Made by a program: the position numbers and the translations under genes. The notes below the pieces were generated by a model. It did no database searches. It saw only the letters and a list, made by a program, of their open reading frames with translations, and was not told the DNA's origin. A stretch of DNA of 64,000 nucleotides from Klebsormidium nitens (Eukaryota > Streptophyta > Klebsormidiophyceae > Klebsormidiales > Klebsormidiaceae). Location of the stretch: the NCBI GenBank assembly GCA_000708835.1, contig DF237126.1, positions 50,369 to 114,368 of the forward strand, read 5' to 3'. Shown piece after piece: positions 49,539-63,215 of this stretch; position 1 is the first letter of the stretch; every line of letters begins with the position of its first letter.

Positions 49539-52500
49539 ATGATTGGCTCAAGTCTAGCTCGTGTTAAGGTTTCTTCTATCGCATTTGCAACTCCTCAGCA
49601 GCAGGGAGCAAAAAGATCCCAATCAGCGGTGCGTCAAGCACCCTACTCTGCAGTACAGTCTGGGAAGTCAGGCGCTCAGCAATTGACAACTGTAACTTTG
49701 AACAGTGACCCTCATTTGCGGAGCTTCAGGCACCAGATTATCCCAGCGGTGCAGAAGGTGCAATTCGTTGTCAGTGTTGAAAGAAGGAAGCCGGCCTTGG
49801 TTCAGTCGATTCAAACGGCCAGTCCTAGCCTGGCACCTCCTTCACCAAGAGGCTTCAGAAAGAGGGCGGTGGAGTATCCAGTTAGCACTGAGGAGTCTCC
49901 AGTGAGGAGGAGAGCTGCTGAGAGATCAAGGCCGGTTCACACACGGGGTACCGCACAGGTAGACGCTGATCCAAAGTTCATGCCTTCACGTTTCCAGATC
50001 ATACTGCATCGAGAGACATGCTTTTTATGCGTTGTGATCTCGTAGAAACTAGCATCTTAGACTTGGTCTCGTGTCTGAGAAGTCTTTCCGTTTTCCTTGT
50101 AGAGCAGATTTTGAGTGCTTTGAGAAAGTTCTGAGTGCTTGAGCCTTAGTAATCTTTAAGTTCCTGGGCAATTGCTGCATAGAGCAAGTAGATTGAATGC
50201 TCACACGAGCGTGAGGAACATTGCATCATATCTTGAGTACCACTCTCCTTGAATTCTGATCTTTCTTGTTGAACACGAGGAGCTTCCTCCTTGCATGAAG
50301 CACTATGTTTGGTGTTGAGGAGAGATCTACAACCTTGCTCGTTGTGCAGGTGGCATTTCCACCTCTTTCGAGCGAAGAAGATGTTTGGAGGCAACTGGAA
50401 GCGTCGTCAACCAGCCTCGGGTCTTCATCAACCGATCTGAAGTCTGTGGAGGCAGTCATTTTGTCAACTTTCCAGGAATCAATCGCAGCTCTTCGATCCC
50501 CAGCCACAACGAGCACCCTCCTCCTTCACCTTCTCGCAGCACTCTACGGATCGAACACTGTCGTCGCCAAGCTCATAGACTCCTCAGCCGCAGACTTGCC
50601 CCCCAGTCTGACAACCTTGGCTAGATACGTCATCACGACGCTGCCCTTTGTACCTGCTCTCTGGGGAGCTCTCCGCTCAAAGGAAGATGGTCTCTTCTTG
50701 GGGGGGTGTGAGCTGGGCCTGCAGGCCTTCCTTGGCATCCTGTGTGGATCAGCAGCTGCAAAGTCAGCGACAGCCAGCAACGCGTCGATGCTGTTCACGT
50801 TCACGGTATGTGGCACATGCAATCGTTCAGCTTGATTGAGTCCTTGTAATCTACCTCTTATCTTATACTTGTATCAGCCTCTGCTGTAGCCTCTTGCCTG
50901 ACTGGTCCTGCCGGATCTTGCTTTTCATGATGGGTTGCTTGGCTCGCTTTTAGGATTATCCCCCTCCTCTTCAATCAGACAGCAACGCTGCTCACCCCTG
51001 GTACGTCAGGAAGTGTAAAGATTGTCTGCTTTGGATCTGAGCCCGAACAAACGTCTCAATCTGAGGAGATTTCTGCCGTACTTTTGCACCGGTAGCCTTG
51101 CAATGAGTTCCTCTTCGGGAGGGAGTGCTGTCAATGATGTTGGTCACTCCGCAAAAAGAGATGATTTGTTTTTCCCAACCCTGTACCGCACAGCCTTTCG
51201 GTGCCCTAGTTTAGGCCCTTCTCGTCCTGTCTCTTGCAAACAGGACATGAAAACCGGCGTTCTCCGTGCAGACATATTTGCCTCGCAGAGGACCCATCTC
51301 ACCTGCCGACCTTTGTTTGTTACGTATGCAGATCATCGTCATGCCAATGATGGAGATCTTTGCGGGCAGATCGGTGAGCAAGCTGACCTGGGGCGCAACT
51401 CTGGCGGCCATATCGGCTATGGGGCTGCTCGAGTGGGAGGGGGCCCACGTCCATGACGCTCTGGCCCCTCACGCAGGCGACATGTGGCCGCTTATCGGGT
51501 GCGCTTTGTCAGCCGCACAAATCTTCCGTTCTGAGAGTCTCTCGGCGAAGTTCGACCCACTGCACTTGACTGCGGTCCAGGTGAGCGCACAGAAAAGATG
51601 CTTGTCGACTCAAAGAGCACGCTGTTTACGTTTTCAAGGGAATCTCTAAAAAGAGCGTCACAATCGAATTCTGCTCTGCTCTAATCAAGCAAGCTTTACG
51701 TCTTCTTGCACTTCCTTTCTGATGTTGTAGATTCTGTTTCGCTTCTTCCTTTTCCTCCCCCGTTCCGAGCTTTGCAGGAATGCTGTACGTCCGTTCTACC
51801 TGACTGAAAACTTCGTGCCAGCCGTTGCCTTCTTTTCGCTTTCAAAGGTCATGACTTGCTGACCCCAATTTGCGTTCGCTCTCAGCTGGGCGTTCTGACC
51901 CTCCTCTCCGCCGGTTGGGAGGCCTTCACCCTGATCAGCGGCGGTACGCACCTCGACGCCCTACAAGGTCAGCTGGAGGACCTTCCTTGGGGGCTGCTCT
52001 TGTACAGCGGCCTCGTCTGTGCTGGTGAGCCACGTGAAAGATTCTTCGCATACTCTGAGCTTGCCTCGAGGAGAAAATGTACTTTCTGTTCTTATGATTC
52101 TGTTTCAAATACGTACTTTGTAGGCTTCTGATCGTTTCGGCGTGCTCTGACACCATGGCTGCTCGCTCGGCGGACCCCTCTGCAACGAAGAAGCGAAATT
52201 TCCACAAGTTTCTTGACTGTACACAACGCTCGATGCTGGTCTGCTCCTGCGCGCCAAGTCTAAGTACGTGGGAAAATAGCTCGTTCTACAGCTTGAGCGT
52301 GGTCAAAAGACTTGTATAATGGCTCATCCGTTACTGTTCCTGACGCTCCTTTCCGCCCGTTCCGTCCTTGTCCAGGCCTCTGCCAGTGGGCGGAGCTCAA
52401 GGGCCTGCGCCACGTGCACGCCTCCACCGCGACGCTCATCTACACCACCATCCCCGTCTGGGGCGCTTTTCTCTCCTTCCTCGTTCGCGGCGAGCCGCCG

Positions 52501-53253
52501 GGCAACGCCACCACCCTGGGGGCCGCCCTCCTGGTCAGCCTCGCCGTCGGCGGCCAGGCGTTCCGCGGAGCCGCGGCCGCGTTCGGCGCCGTCCGGGGTT
52601 TGGAGGGTTTGGAGGCGGCCGAGACAGGCATGGCCTTTTTGCCCAAGCTGGAGCTGGCCGCCCCGAAGGCGAACTCGGAGGCGCTCCCCGCCGCGCTTCT
52701 CTCGACGCAGCTCAAGCTGCCGTTCTACGCGGCGGAGGCGCAGCGCGTCATGGCTGAGACGAAGCTCCGCCTCGCGGCGGCCAAGTCGTCGCTCGAGTCG
52801 TGGAGCGGTAGCCTGATCGGAGGGCTTACGGGGCCTAACTCGGAGGAGCTCAACGGCAGTCAAAACAACCCCTCCACGGCGGTGTCAACCTTGAACCCCG
52901 TTCCAGATGCTGCTGCGCTCGCGCACCGCACCGCCGAAGCTTCTCACGCCTATCCGATCCACCCCGGCGTCGAAGCGCCCTCCTCGCACCTAGTCGGGAC
53001 CGCTGATGCGGCCATCCACGCAGGAGGAACGCTGGCCAAGTCTTTCGTGGACAAGGCAGAAGCGCTGGGAGCGGTTCTTACTTCGGGAAGTGTACAGATT
53101 ACGGACTTCGCAAACGAGGGCCTTCGGACGGCAGCGTCCGCAGAGCAAAACCTGGCTCAGTCGTGGATCACAGCAGTGGAGCCGCCACTCAGCTGGATCG
53201 GACACGTGGCCGCGCTGGATGTGGCCACGTGGTGCCATCTCCTGCGCCACTGA
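49539..53253 (+). CDS. EamA-family (DMT) transporter, probably plastid
   Basis: Five exons join in frame: 49539-49958, 50350-50805, 51332-51580, 51886-52024 and 52376-53253 (713 aa). The first about 170 residues are Ser/Arg/Gln-rich without acidic runs, as in a plastid transit peptide. The membrane part follows the drug/metabolite transporter pattern: LLHLLAALYGSNTVVAK, TLARYVITTLPFVPALWG, FTIIVMPMMEIFAGR, LAAISAMGLLEWEG, DMWPLIGCALSAAQIF, LGVLTLLSAGWEAF, then ATLIYTTIPVWGAFLSFLVRGE and LGAALLVSLAVGGQ. About ten helices fit two EamA repeats. The last 230 residues form an Ala/Ser-rich, non-membrane extension with possible amphipathic helices. The substrate is unknown. Confidence 0.85.
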
Positions 53254-54526
53254 ACTCCCCTCCTTCGGAGCCCCTGATTGTGAGAAGCTTGCCCTATAAA
53301 ATAAGAGGACGAGATCAGCCGCATAAACAAAAACTTTCGTTGAGTCCAGGATCAATAGATTTGCGAGGTCAAAAAGGCACGCGCTTGACATAGGAGCAGC
53401 CAAAGCTGTGTGTGGTGGGTCAAAACGTAGTCTGCGTTTGATGTGTGGGGCGATGAGGCAGACACATTGTCTGGAAAGCTGTAAATAATATTTAAGCCGC
53501 TGTAATAGTCAGACACATTGTCTGCGTAGGACGTGGATGTAACTTGAGCAGTAGGGCAGCCACATAGCTGGTTCGAATGATTGATCGCTTGTTGATAGGC
53601 CCTTCGGCGGTGAGGGGAGAGTCTTCGAGGCCTGCATAAGTTGAGCTTAAAGCTAAATTTGACATTGCAAAGACGATGAGATTTCTTAGATGTAGCAGTT
53701 TTCTACTTCACGCGCCCAATCCACGTGTGGCGCAGGGATAAGGCAAAGTCGATTCGATTGAGGGTGATCTGAAAAAGTTCGAAAGCTAGCTACAGATCTG
53801 TGAAACACTATTCTAACCGTCACCCCTCATGCTCCAACTTATTCCTGAGATGTCCTGGTATGGAGCTTGACCTGACCTTACCACATGGCAGAAGTGACTC
53901 AATCATACATGCTGCATGTCAAGGCGCCTTCGATCAACCTACACCTTGTATACAGGCGGCATCATACGGACACGCCTGTCATCAGTGCACGAATGATGAA
54001 AGGGTGTTCAAATGTGGTCTTATAATGCAATGCGTACGCGCGCACTGCTCAACTTGGCATGGATATGTAACCACTTCGCTATACAATGATGGTCTCAGTT
54101 TCTTCAAACACGCCATAATCATTCAAATAAGTGGATTTGATTGTACGTTTATGTATGAAAAGAGAGAGCTGTATGCCACAGCAACAATTACACGGCTAGA
54201 TCTACTGCAGATGATCTAGATATTCTGTCAAATTGCCATTGAGATCAACGATCGCGCCTATAACAACGAATCATTGGGCATGCATTAATTCAGCGGAAAC
54301 TCGGAACCCATCAACGATTCTGGTCATTCTGCGGAAGAGTCCTGCTGGTAAGTACTACATATCAAGTCTCAAATACATAACCAGTTATCATGCTATCGAA
54401 GGTTGCATCTTATAACCTGCGTTCAATGTTCAAACCCTGGTTGCTGACAGTCAATGACATAGAACATTTTTGAGCTGAGTCAGCTCTGGAGCATCTCCAT
54501 GGCATACTATTCCGCTTTGATCAATT
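53254..54526. other. Intergenic, CATGCA-type island
   Basis: There are no exons with motifs. TGCATG words are frequent near 53.9-54.3 kb. Confidence 0.55.
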
Positions 54527-55582
54527 CTATCCCACCATTGGCGGCCTTACAACTTTGGCTTCCTTGTTTACATAGATGCGCACACGCAGAGGATTGTAAT
54601 CCATGGTGACAATGGCATCCTCAGGCACAATGAAGATAGACAGCTTGTTAGGAGACTCTGTTTCAATAACGCTTTTAGCCTGCAACCCAGTGGCTCCCAT
54701 AAGCTCCGGCCAGGAGGTCTTTGACATTGGTTCCCCCTGTTGAATGGCACCTGAAGAGAGATTGCAAAAGAACGAGACTACTTTCAGACCACGTCAGGGC
54801 AACTTCAAATGAGACATCATCGACGCCGTTGTAGCGTCCTTCTTTGCTGAATTCGACTTGCAAGCCTACAACACTTTGTATGTTCATGGGTCCCTGATAG
54901 GACCTACGAGCATCGAAGAATAAAACACCGAAAGCAACAGATATCCTGCTGATTGTGAGCTTGATAAACAGCTCAGGGGCTGGCTCACTAAAATTTTGGG
55001 CGCAGTATGAACAGTTCGTAGACTGAGTGAGCGGGGGCAGCTCGCATTCTGCCAATCCCAAGCCAAACAAGCCCCGATGTAGGCACGCTTCCCTAAGAAG
55101 CGTGACGATGCTGCTGGTTTCAAGGGTGTTGACAAGCAAAAACGCTCTCTAGTGCAGGTGTTGAGTTCGAATCACGCTCACCTTCTGTTTGGCCCTGATT
55201 CACCACGCTCTGGAGCTGCAGGATCAAAGGCAGAGTCTTTTCTCACTAAGTTGATTCTGGCAAATCCAGAGGAAATTACAGCCTTCTAGGGCAATAACAA
55301 GCATTATGAGCAGTCGCCTTTAAGCTTTGATGAGAGAGTGCGTGAAACGGGGGTTCTGAAAGGTATTGAGGCAGTAGATTATACTGGCACAGGCACAACT
55401 GAGGCGTCAAACAACATTGCAATCAGCTCTAGAGCTTGCCGGTCAAGCTGGTTTGCTTTCACCACTGCACTTACCTTGGAATCGAACGAGTTGATAGTCG
55501 GTTTGCTCAGGGCTCCTGCACTCAAGTACAGCACAACCAGGAGAAGAAGAGGGATAGCTGCCCGTCTACAGCACGAGGACAT
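54527..55582 (-). CDS. Secreted potato inhibitor I family serine protease inhibitor
   Basis: Three exons, 55475-55582, 55182-55215 and 54527-54750, join in frame to give 121 aa. Exon 1 encodes a signal peptide (AAIPLLLLVVLYLSAGALS), so the protein is secreted or vacuolar. Exon 2 adds only about eleven residues. Exon 3 holds the inhibitor: KTSWPELMGATG, the binding loop VPEDAIVTMDY, RVRIYV, and the family-typical end VVRPPMVG. By comparison with barley CI-2 the reactive bond is Met97-Asp98, which predicts chymotrypsin- or subtilisin-like targets. No cysteines occur in the inhibitor domain, as in CI-2. The family commonly acts in defence against herbivore or microbial proteases. Confidence 0.9.
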
Positions 55583-56803
55583 TGCGCCTGCACTTACTTT
55601 CAGGGCTGTCCTGCAATATGTAGCAACCTGGGTCCAAGGTCAAGATGGAGGAAACGTATTCCTGTCAAGATGCAGTCCCACAAGCGCAGACCGGCATGCA
55701 CAATAATAGCGCTCAAGGTTCAGGCTTCCTAGCTCTGGCTGTACGTCTCTTGATCGATTGAGCTTGGAACCCTAATTTCTCCCCGTCGATCTGTTGTTCT
55801 ACTTCCGACTATCTTGAGCCGTCAGATATGAATGAAATTGCGGCCTTCAAATCTATCGACGGCTTAGCAGTGAGCACTGAAGCTTTAACGGGCTCACAAA
55901 CATCGACAGGCTCACGCTCTATCGTTCAGAGCTTTCTAGCCTCTAGAAGGAATGGACGGACGGAGCCATCCATCAACTTTGGATGAAGCAGATACCGTAT
56001 ACCGATAATTAGATATTGAGAAGCAGGCCGCCAACTTCAAAGCTCGACGAGATTGAACAGTAGGGGAACAGTATAGCTTGACTCGACGCAAATTAAGATC
56101 CGACAGCGCATCAAATTCCGAAAAGAGGCCGGTCTTGGTTCTCACCACATCACGATTGAAGATCGACAAATGGTGTTGCGTCGATGGTTAATACTTTTTT
56201 TTGCAGGAGACACAACAATCCGATCTTGTGCTGTGGCATGCGTATAGATCTTCCATGATTCCCATGATTTGCCTGATTCTTCGAATCCACACTGATCGGA
56301 CATGTTCGAGTCCACATATGCTCATCTTGACCTCTTCTTAACGTCTTGTGTGTACGTGCCGCACTGATCCGATCATGGCTTGCTTAAGAGAAGCGACCAT
56401 TGTCGAGTCTCATTCGATTCTCTTAGAGGATCAGAGCAGATTGGAGCATGCTTGGTCGCACATGAGCTTGCAGCACATGATTGATTGAATGTGTTGATTG
56501 CTTCTGACTTTAAACTTAGCACATGCCGCTGCACCCTTTGAGCTTGCCCCTGCAAACGTTATTTCATAACCCAGATATGGTGTCATGGGGCATTCGTACC
56601 TTGCCATACGTCGTACGGCAATATGTGAAGTTGATCTGGAAACGAGAAAGAGGAGTGACTGCTTATGCTATCGTTGCTTCAGTGTCACAAATCATCTTCG
56701 AATCGTCTGATAACATCAAGACCTCATCAGGTACTAATCAGGGCTGAGTTTGCCTGCCCAACAAGGTTTTCTCGGGAAACAGCCCTCTTTTGGGCGGTCT
56801 TCC
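55583..56803. other. Intergenic, nothing supported
   Basis: This lies upstream of the protease inhibitor and downstream of the P-loop NTPase. I see no exon, repeat or RNA gene that I can support. Confidence 0.5.
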
Positions 56804-59800
56804 TCAAACATACCGGTAGTCTCCCATCACAAAGTCCTTGGGCCCCAGACTCGGCTTCACGAGGTGCCGATAATACCGCCCGTTCATGAGCCTGAGCCCC
56901 GCATATGCAACTTTGTCCTGCAACGACAGTTTCACCAATTCGTCTCGTAACCAGGCCTCCATGAGCCCCTGGAAGGCCTTGGTGACCGGACGGATGTAAG
57001 GGGGATCCCTCTGCTGGTAGAGGACGCCCGCTGACATCAGAGCGCGCGCTACTTCGTCCTCGAGGAACTCGCTCGCGGCCAAATTGACGTAGTTCACCTG
57101 GAGATGGGTGATATAGCTTCCTTAGTCGCTATTATGCGGATTCGTTTTTGCTGACCGGATCAGACGCCGTGTTCAGTTTAAGCAGAGCAACAAAAACAGG
57201 CCATCCAAACCGGCTCGGTAAACCGTCCTTCCGACCTTTCTAAAGAGAGACCGACCGGAGCAGACAGCGTATCGAAGCAGACCGCGGTGACAGGGCCCCC
57301 GTTAGTCTGAAAGAGCTCGAAAAAGTGGTGAAGCGACAGCGGCTGATTTCTGGATCTCGCCTCATGCTAGGAAGGTCGTCCACTGTCTGGCTGCAATCTC
57401 CCCTGAAGAAATCTCCAACGAAAACTCGCACGAGCAATCAAGACCTACCTTGAACGAGAATATCTCCATGATTAAAAGACTTGAACCTGCCAAGAGACCA
57501 TCTGGTTCGCCACCACATTCGAAGTGAAGCAGGCGTAGGCTTCATCGCTTGAATGCTTTTGAAGGGTACTCACGATTTGGAGCTGAATCTCTGGGATCCA
57601 CTTTACAACTCTAAAATAATTATTGAAATCTTGAGACCCACTTCTTTATGTTGAGATTTAAGCTTTCTGGAACGGGCCCCTCGGCCCAAAGGAACAGACG
57701 CGTCAAGAAGCGAGGTAGAAAAAGAAGAGATTCAACGAAAAAGCCGGGTGGAGCGAAAGACGATCAAGCAAAAGGTAACTCTCGTAAGAAAGAAGAACGA
57801 AGAGTATCAAAAGGAAAACATGGCTCACCCCATAACGCGCTCGCTGCAGCGCCCGGAGGAAGTCGAGAACTTGGAGCGTCGCCCAGCGGACCCATCGCAC
57901 GTCGTCCCATCGCCGAATAAGCCCCCGGGCCCAGCTGCGCCGCGCCGTCCACGCCTCCCGCCCCTTTTCCGCAACTCTGCGCACCACGTCCCGCATCGCC
58001 GGTCTGAAACTCTCCCGCTCTAGTTCGTCCAGGTACTCGACCACGGTCCTGTCAAAATGCGACCCCTCATCGGATGAGTCCCTCACCGCTGACGTCAGCC
58101 CCGCCGCACGCTCGGCCCACAGCGAATGGAACTCCGCCAAGTGGCGCGCGTTCAGGCCCACCGCGTCGTTCAACCGGGCCCACTGCGCGGGGGAAACCAA
58201 CCGGGGCACCAAGTGCACCGAGGCCTCTACTGCCGTCCAGCCAAAGTACTCGGAGGGCTTCACCCGGGCTTCGAGGAACTTCTGCTCGGTGTCGAAGTCA
58301 TTCGAATAGTGCCCGTCGGAAGTGGTCAGTATAACGGGCAGCGTTTTGGCGCGCTCCGTCAACTGCAAGATTAACTGGTCGTGGAATTGCGCGCCGGACA
58401 CCACGTGGCGTAACCGTTTCCGGCGGCTGTGCCCGAGCCCCGGCGCCTGCCGCAGCAACTCGATCCCGTGAATAACTAGTTTGGGCTCAAATGTCCCCGC
58501 CTCCGCAGCCGCTGACAGCAGATCTATCATTAACACGCTCCATGCGGTTGCCGCGTCCGCCGCCCCCCGCCCCGGCCCCTGGCTCCGCCACTCCTCTTGC
58601 ACCTCTAGTACTTGACGCGCCAAATGAAGCGCATTCAGCGCCAGCCCGATTTGGTTCGGCTCGTGGTACTGTTTCTTTGCCACGGCGGGGACGTTAACCA
58701 GAGCTTCTAACCATAACCGCCCTGTGTTTGGGTCCGGTTCCCTCCGGAACTGCAACTTTTTGACCACCAACTCCGGTCCGCTGTCTGATGCGTCCTTTTT
58801 GTCCGGGTCCGTCACTTCGAAGATCTCATAAGTGCTCGCTAACTCAGCATAAGCTGGCCCCGCAACGCTCTTGAGCCGCCGGAAGCTCATAGAGCTGTCG
58901 GGGGAGCGGACGCTGCCGTCTGAAAGGTGGCGTTCGAGGGCGGCGTCCACGTGGCGCCTCCACGTGAGCGCCCAGAAGATGTCTTCCATCTTGATCTTGT
59001 TCCGCCGGATTCCTTCCTTCACAACGGAAAGAAGCCCGAGCTCAAGATTGGTGCGGAGAGCTCTCTGATATCGGGGCTGAAAAACGGCAGGACCCGGGAA
59101 GCTTTCGGAGTCCGGGGACATCGACGCTCCGTCGACGGCGTGCTCTTTGCTACGGGGTTCCTCTGTCTGCGAAGAACTGCTTGACAGGTGCGCCAGTCCT
59201 GCTCTTGAGGCACTGCTCTCGTTGGAGGGGCTCGACGCGGCTTCCGGGTAAAGTCGGTTGAGCCAGGGGGGAGAAGGGCTAGCGTCCGAGCGGGGGGTAA
59301 GGAGTGCAGCGTAGAGGTCAACATGCGCAACTGCATGTGGAGGACTGGCCCAGTCCTTCAACACCGCTGCAAGGAACGAATACTCTGCTTTGAGAAGGCA
59401 GTTTCGGGTCACGAAAGCTTTTGAGGGACTGGTTGTTGCTAGAATTCTACGATGAGCGAAACGAAGGTCGTAACTTGGGGAAAACCCGCAATGTTCACCG
59501 ATGCTTTTCAGGAGTCAGAAGTACAGCCATGGGAAAAGGCCCTGAAATACCTTGACCTTATCGGGTGCAGACAATGAAAAGGGACAGGGGCGCATGCCGC
59601 AGAACGGAAGTATCACAGAATAAGGGCAATTCATTTTCTGATTTGAATTACCTGAGTGTGACCAGGAGGCAACAACAAATATGGTCTCCCTGAACACCAC
59701 CGATGAGATGCAGACATGACAAACCTTTCTAACATCTTTGGTCAGGCTGAACTGACATATGAATCCCAGAAAAGCCACCTTGAAGGAACCACCCTGACCG

Positions 59801-60604
59801 AAGGACTGCCGCGCTGAACAGCAGTGAAACTGTGCGGCGACCTTTGGCTGCCCAACAGCCAAAGAACCCAAAAGCCTCAAGAGGCGGCCCAACAACTTGC
59901 AGTTCTCATGAGCTGGATTCCGAGAGTCAAGCTCTCTCACTCCTATGAAACAAAAAAGTGGTGGCAGTTGAACTCGTGTCCCCCACCTTTGACGGCCGTC
60001 CGTTTCCCCACACCGCGTGGTCCGTGTAGGACAAATATGTCGTCCGCAAGCGTGCTGGCGCCGTAGCTCTTGACAGCCGACTCAACTGCAAAGCGCCTGA
60101 TGATGGGCCAATCTTTTGGGGAGGTGGACTTTCCTGCATCTGCTGGGGGAGCAGCCGCGCTTTCTGGGGGTGATGCTGAGGGTGGTGCAGAAGGGGGGGG
60201 CGCCGACGAGCAAAAGGAGTGGCCGGAGACGGGGGGCCATTGGTCCAGGCCAATGCTGAGCGCCACCTGTCAGATGTGGAGCAGGCGTGCTGATTGCTTC
60301 TTGATTGAGAACCAGTTGTCCGCCATGGTTGCAGGGGAGCCGCCAAAGACAACAACCGGTTTTTGCTGCTTAAGGTGCATGCATGATGAACATTGCTGAC
60401 GCTACTTAGATCTGTGTGGGAAAAGGCATTGAAGCCTGCATCTTCAACTGAGATCAGCATGAGGGCAGGATTGCTCACCGCTCGCAACCGCGCGATGCCG
60501 CAACCGCTTCGAAGCGCCCCGCTGCTCGAAAGTGCAACCGCCCACTGCTGTTGCACGGCGGCGCTGTGGTGCCATGAGGCGGATTGCTGCACCTGTCTCA
60601 ACAT
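56804..60604 (-). CDS. P-loop NTPase, possibly organellar
   Basis: Clear minus-strand exons are 60479-60604, 59987-60266, 57829-59366 and the last, 56804-57097. One or two short exons between 57.4 and 57.6 kb (for example MEIFSFK just before the last exon) are needed, but I could not place them in phase. The start MLRQVQQSASWHHS leads into an Arg/Ala/Ser-rich presequence suggesting mitochondrion or plastid. Walker A is FVLHGPRGVGKRTAVK. A hydrophobic strand LVIHGIELLRQAPG lies where Walker B is expected, though it lacks a clear Asp-Asp/Glu pair, and LPVILTTSDGHYSND resembles a sensor strand. The C-terminal exon (AASEFLEDEVARALMSAGVL) looks like a winged-helix lid. It resembles STAND/AAA-type ATPases of unknown role. 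Confidence 0.75.
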
Positions 60605-63215
60605 GGTTATTGACGTGTCACTGTCACCAGAGGTGCAAACAATCCGCAATGACTTTTCTGATGAGCGGCGCCATTGTCACATGGCGCTTGCAAGTTGCAG
60701 CAACTCCTGTGCTCCTATTAATGTGACGCTTCGTACATAAGTATGCGCGCGCGAGGGCAAGTTGGTAGGGGGGCAGGAATTCGTTCAGGCATTTGATTAG
60801 AAGTAGTTGCCCTTCAAGTTGGAAACCACGGGCAGCAGCCGCTGTATTCTCAACACATGAGTTCACCATTACCGAGCGATAATGCTTTTCAATGAGCCCC
60901 CTTAAAAAGGTCAAAGCTGCTCGCTACCTGCTCTGTAATTTTGTGTGTGCGTGTGTGTTTTTACAGATTCATTGCAGGAAGCAGGTTGGTGGCGCTTTGC
61001 ACGGAGTGGCGCATGTGGACAAAAGCTTCCCAGACTGTGGCACCCCTGGTGTCTCAGCATGTCGGCACATAGTTTTCAATCTGAATTGCCCCCTGCAGCC
61101 GGCGCCGCCCCCGCTACCTGATTTGCCAGTTCTGTTTCAGAGTTGTCGGCCTGATGATGAGCTAGAACGGAGATCTGAGAGCGCTGTGTCGAAGCCTCCA
61201 TTTAGGGGCTCCACCGCTCTGTCCGGATGAGAACCTAGCACAAGCAGCTGATGGGCCGAAGTAAGTCTTTTCTCGTCGGTTGGATCTTCTTGGCGCCTGC
61301 TTCTTTTCATTCTCGGTTTCTTTGAAGCAATCTTTTCATCAGAAGCTGACACTGGTACGTGTCAAGCTGGGAGAATTGCCTTGGTGCTATTCGTAGCTCA
61401 ATCGACGAGGTGCTGAGTTGTGATTCCTGCATCTGCTGTCCTGCAATGCCAGGGGCACCCTTTGCAGTCAGGATTGCGTTTCTGGTGTCTTTTAGGTGGA
61501 ACAGCAGTTTGTTCTTGTTTAGAGTTGAGCTGCAACCAGGTTCAGATGCGCGACGCCACAGCAGCAAGTTGGTTGCAGACTTACCCTTGTTTAGGACACT
61601 TCAATGTCTATCATATTTGTTGCCCCGCTTATTTCTGTACCTCAAAGTCTGGCTGAACTACTCTAATTTTTCTCTCTTTTGTTCCTTGACAAGTATTCCT
61701 GTCAAATGATCTTTACAGCTTGGACACTTGGACATTGTCGATCTTGCCACTTTTGCCAGACACGCCTCAATCCGTTCTGTCACGGGTAGAACTTCCTGGA
61801 AACTTTCCTGGAATCAACACGCTGGAGAACTTGACGCTTGCCTTTCCTTTTACTGCTCTGCTTTGACCTTCCCTCCGGGAATGTCTGTTTATCCTTGTGA
61901 GTCACACTTTTGCTTTTGTTTCAAGCTCAATCGCTTGGACAGACCCACATCAAATCCAACATGCACCGAAAACGTACGGTCAAAAAGTCAGACGTTTGAT
62001 GCAAAGAGCCTGGCACTGCCCTTTTGAGTACAGGGAGACTTGTTCTTTTCGTGACAGCCCCCTTGAAACACCTCTTTGGTGTTTCTTAGATCATCAAATC
62101 GAAAACCGTTCAGACACTACGCTTGCAAGATGTTTAGGCACCTGTTCAGACCCTGGCGATTAGCAGTGGACCGAAAGACAGCGCTCAGTTTGAGCGCCGC
62201 TGAAAATTTACTGATTTGACAATCCTATGACTTGCAACTCTTAGCCCCAATTGTCTCTATGCCGCGGGGTGGTCGTAAAGATTAATCTTGCATCATGAAC
62301 CTCCATGATGACAATTGATTTTGCTGGCATGCGCAACGGTTACTCCTCTTATACTAAGACAGCTGGAATGAGAGCAGCGCACATGTCCGATCGTCATTTA
62401 ACGATACGTGTGCATATCATGGCAGTATGCTTCGCGAGGTGTGGTGTGAGCAATCAGATAATCACTCGAGCGGCCGGGTAGTCTCCACAAGCTATCATGC
62501 ATCAGACAGCTTGTAGGACCATGCCGCCATGAAGCTCTGTAGTTTATATCATCTCGTCCATGCACCATGGATCTGATGTAGTTACGTCCTGGCAACATAA
62601 GTATGCGGCGGGCATACTTTAGAGCTAGAGATATCGTCCACCCTTGCTTGATTAGATACATTCAGACGACATCCGTATGAAGCATACTTTTTTCTGGAAA
62701 GAGCAGCACCATAAACGCGGGTGCACTCATGGCGTGCTGACAATACAGCCATATATTTGGGGATGGCACAATTGCAACCTGGATGTGCGCTGGATAGCAC
62801 AGGGAAGGACGCGACAGAACATTGCTTCGAAAACGCCAGCAGCACCTGGGTATTCAAGCATAAACTTCGAGAGATTGCTTTGAGTAAATTGTAAGAATTA
62901 TGCTGACTGAAGGTGAAGTCAAAGGGTCTCCGCGCTTACAAACGCTGCAGAGTAGACAGCGTCACCAACGACACTCAGGGACTCCGCTCAGAGACTGCGG
63001 TAGTCAAGCACTGGGACCTCGTCACTTGGTGCATCCAAATCCACGTACCTGCACAACCACCAGCTCAATAAGCCTCACGACAATCCTGCCCTTAGAGCAG
63101 TTTTCTCAAGCATGCGTGTTTTGCATATCCCAGGCAATCGTAATGTCGAAATACCCCAAATACCTTCCTGTAAAATTTTGACGAGCACGCAAATTGAAAG
63201 AATGAGCTGAACGAC
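60605..63215. other. Long gene-free stretch
   Basis: The 60.9-62.1 kb part is pyrimidine-rich on the plus strand and has open frames without motifs. From 62.3 to 62.7 kb the CATGCA-rich texture returns. No exon is supported. Confidence 0.5.

Noticed and set aside
50950-51000. Possible extra EamA exon encoding IIPLLFNQTATLLTP
   Set aside because: Exons ending 50805 and starting 51332 already join in phase and give the expected helix; the extra segment would disturb the repeat pattern.
54675-55139. 154-codon minus-strand frame between the inhibitor exons
   Set aside because: The three inhibitor exons join perfectly in phase across it and it has no recognised domain; it is mostly intron sequence.
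59515-59940. 141-codon frame within the P-loop NTPase gene
   Set aside because: It lies in the intron between the Walker A exon (ending 59987) and the next exon (starting 59366), which join in phase.
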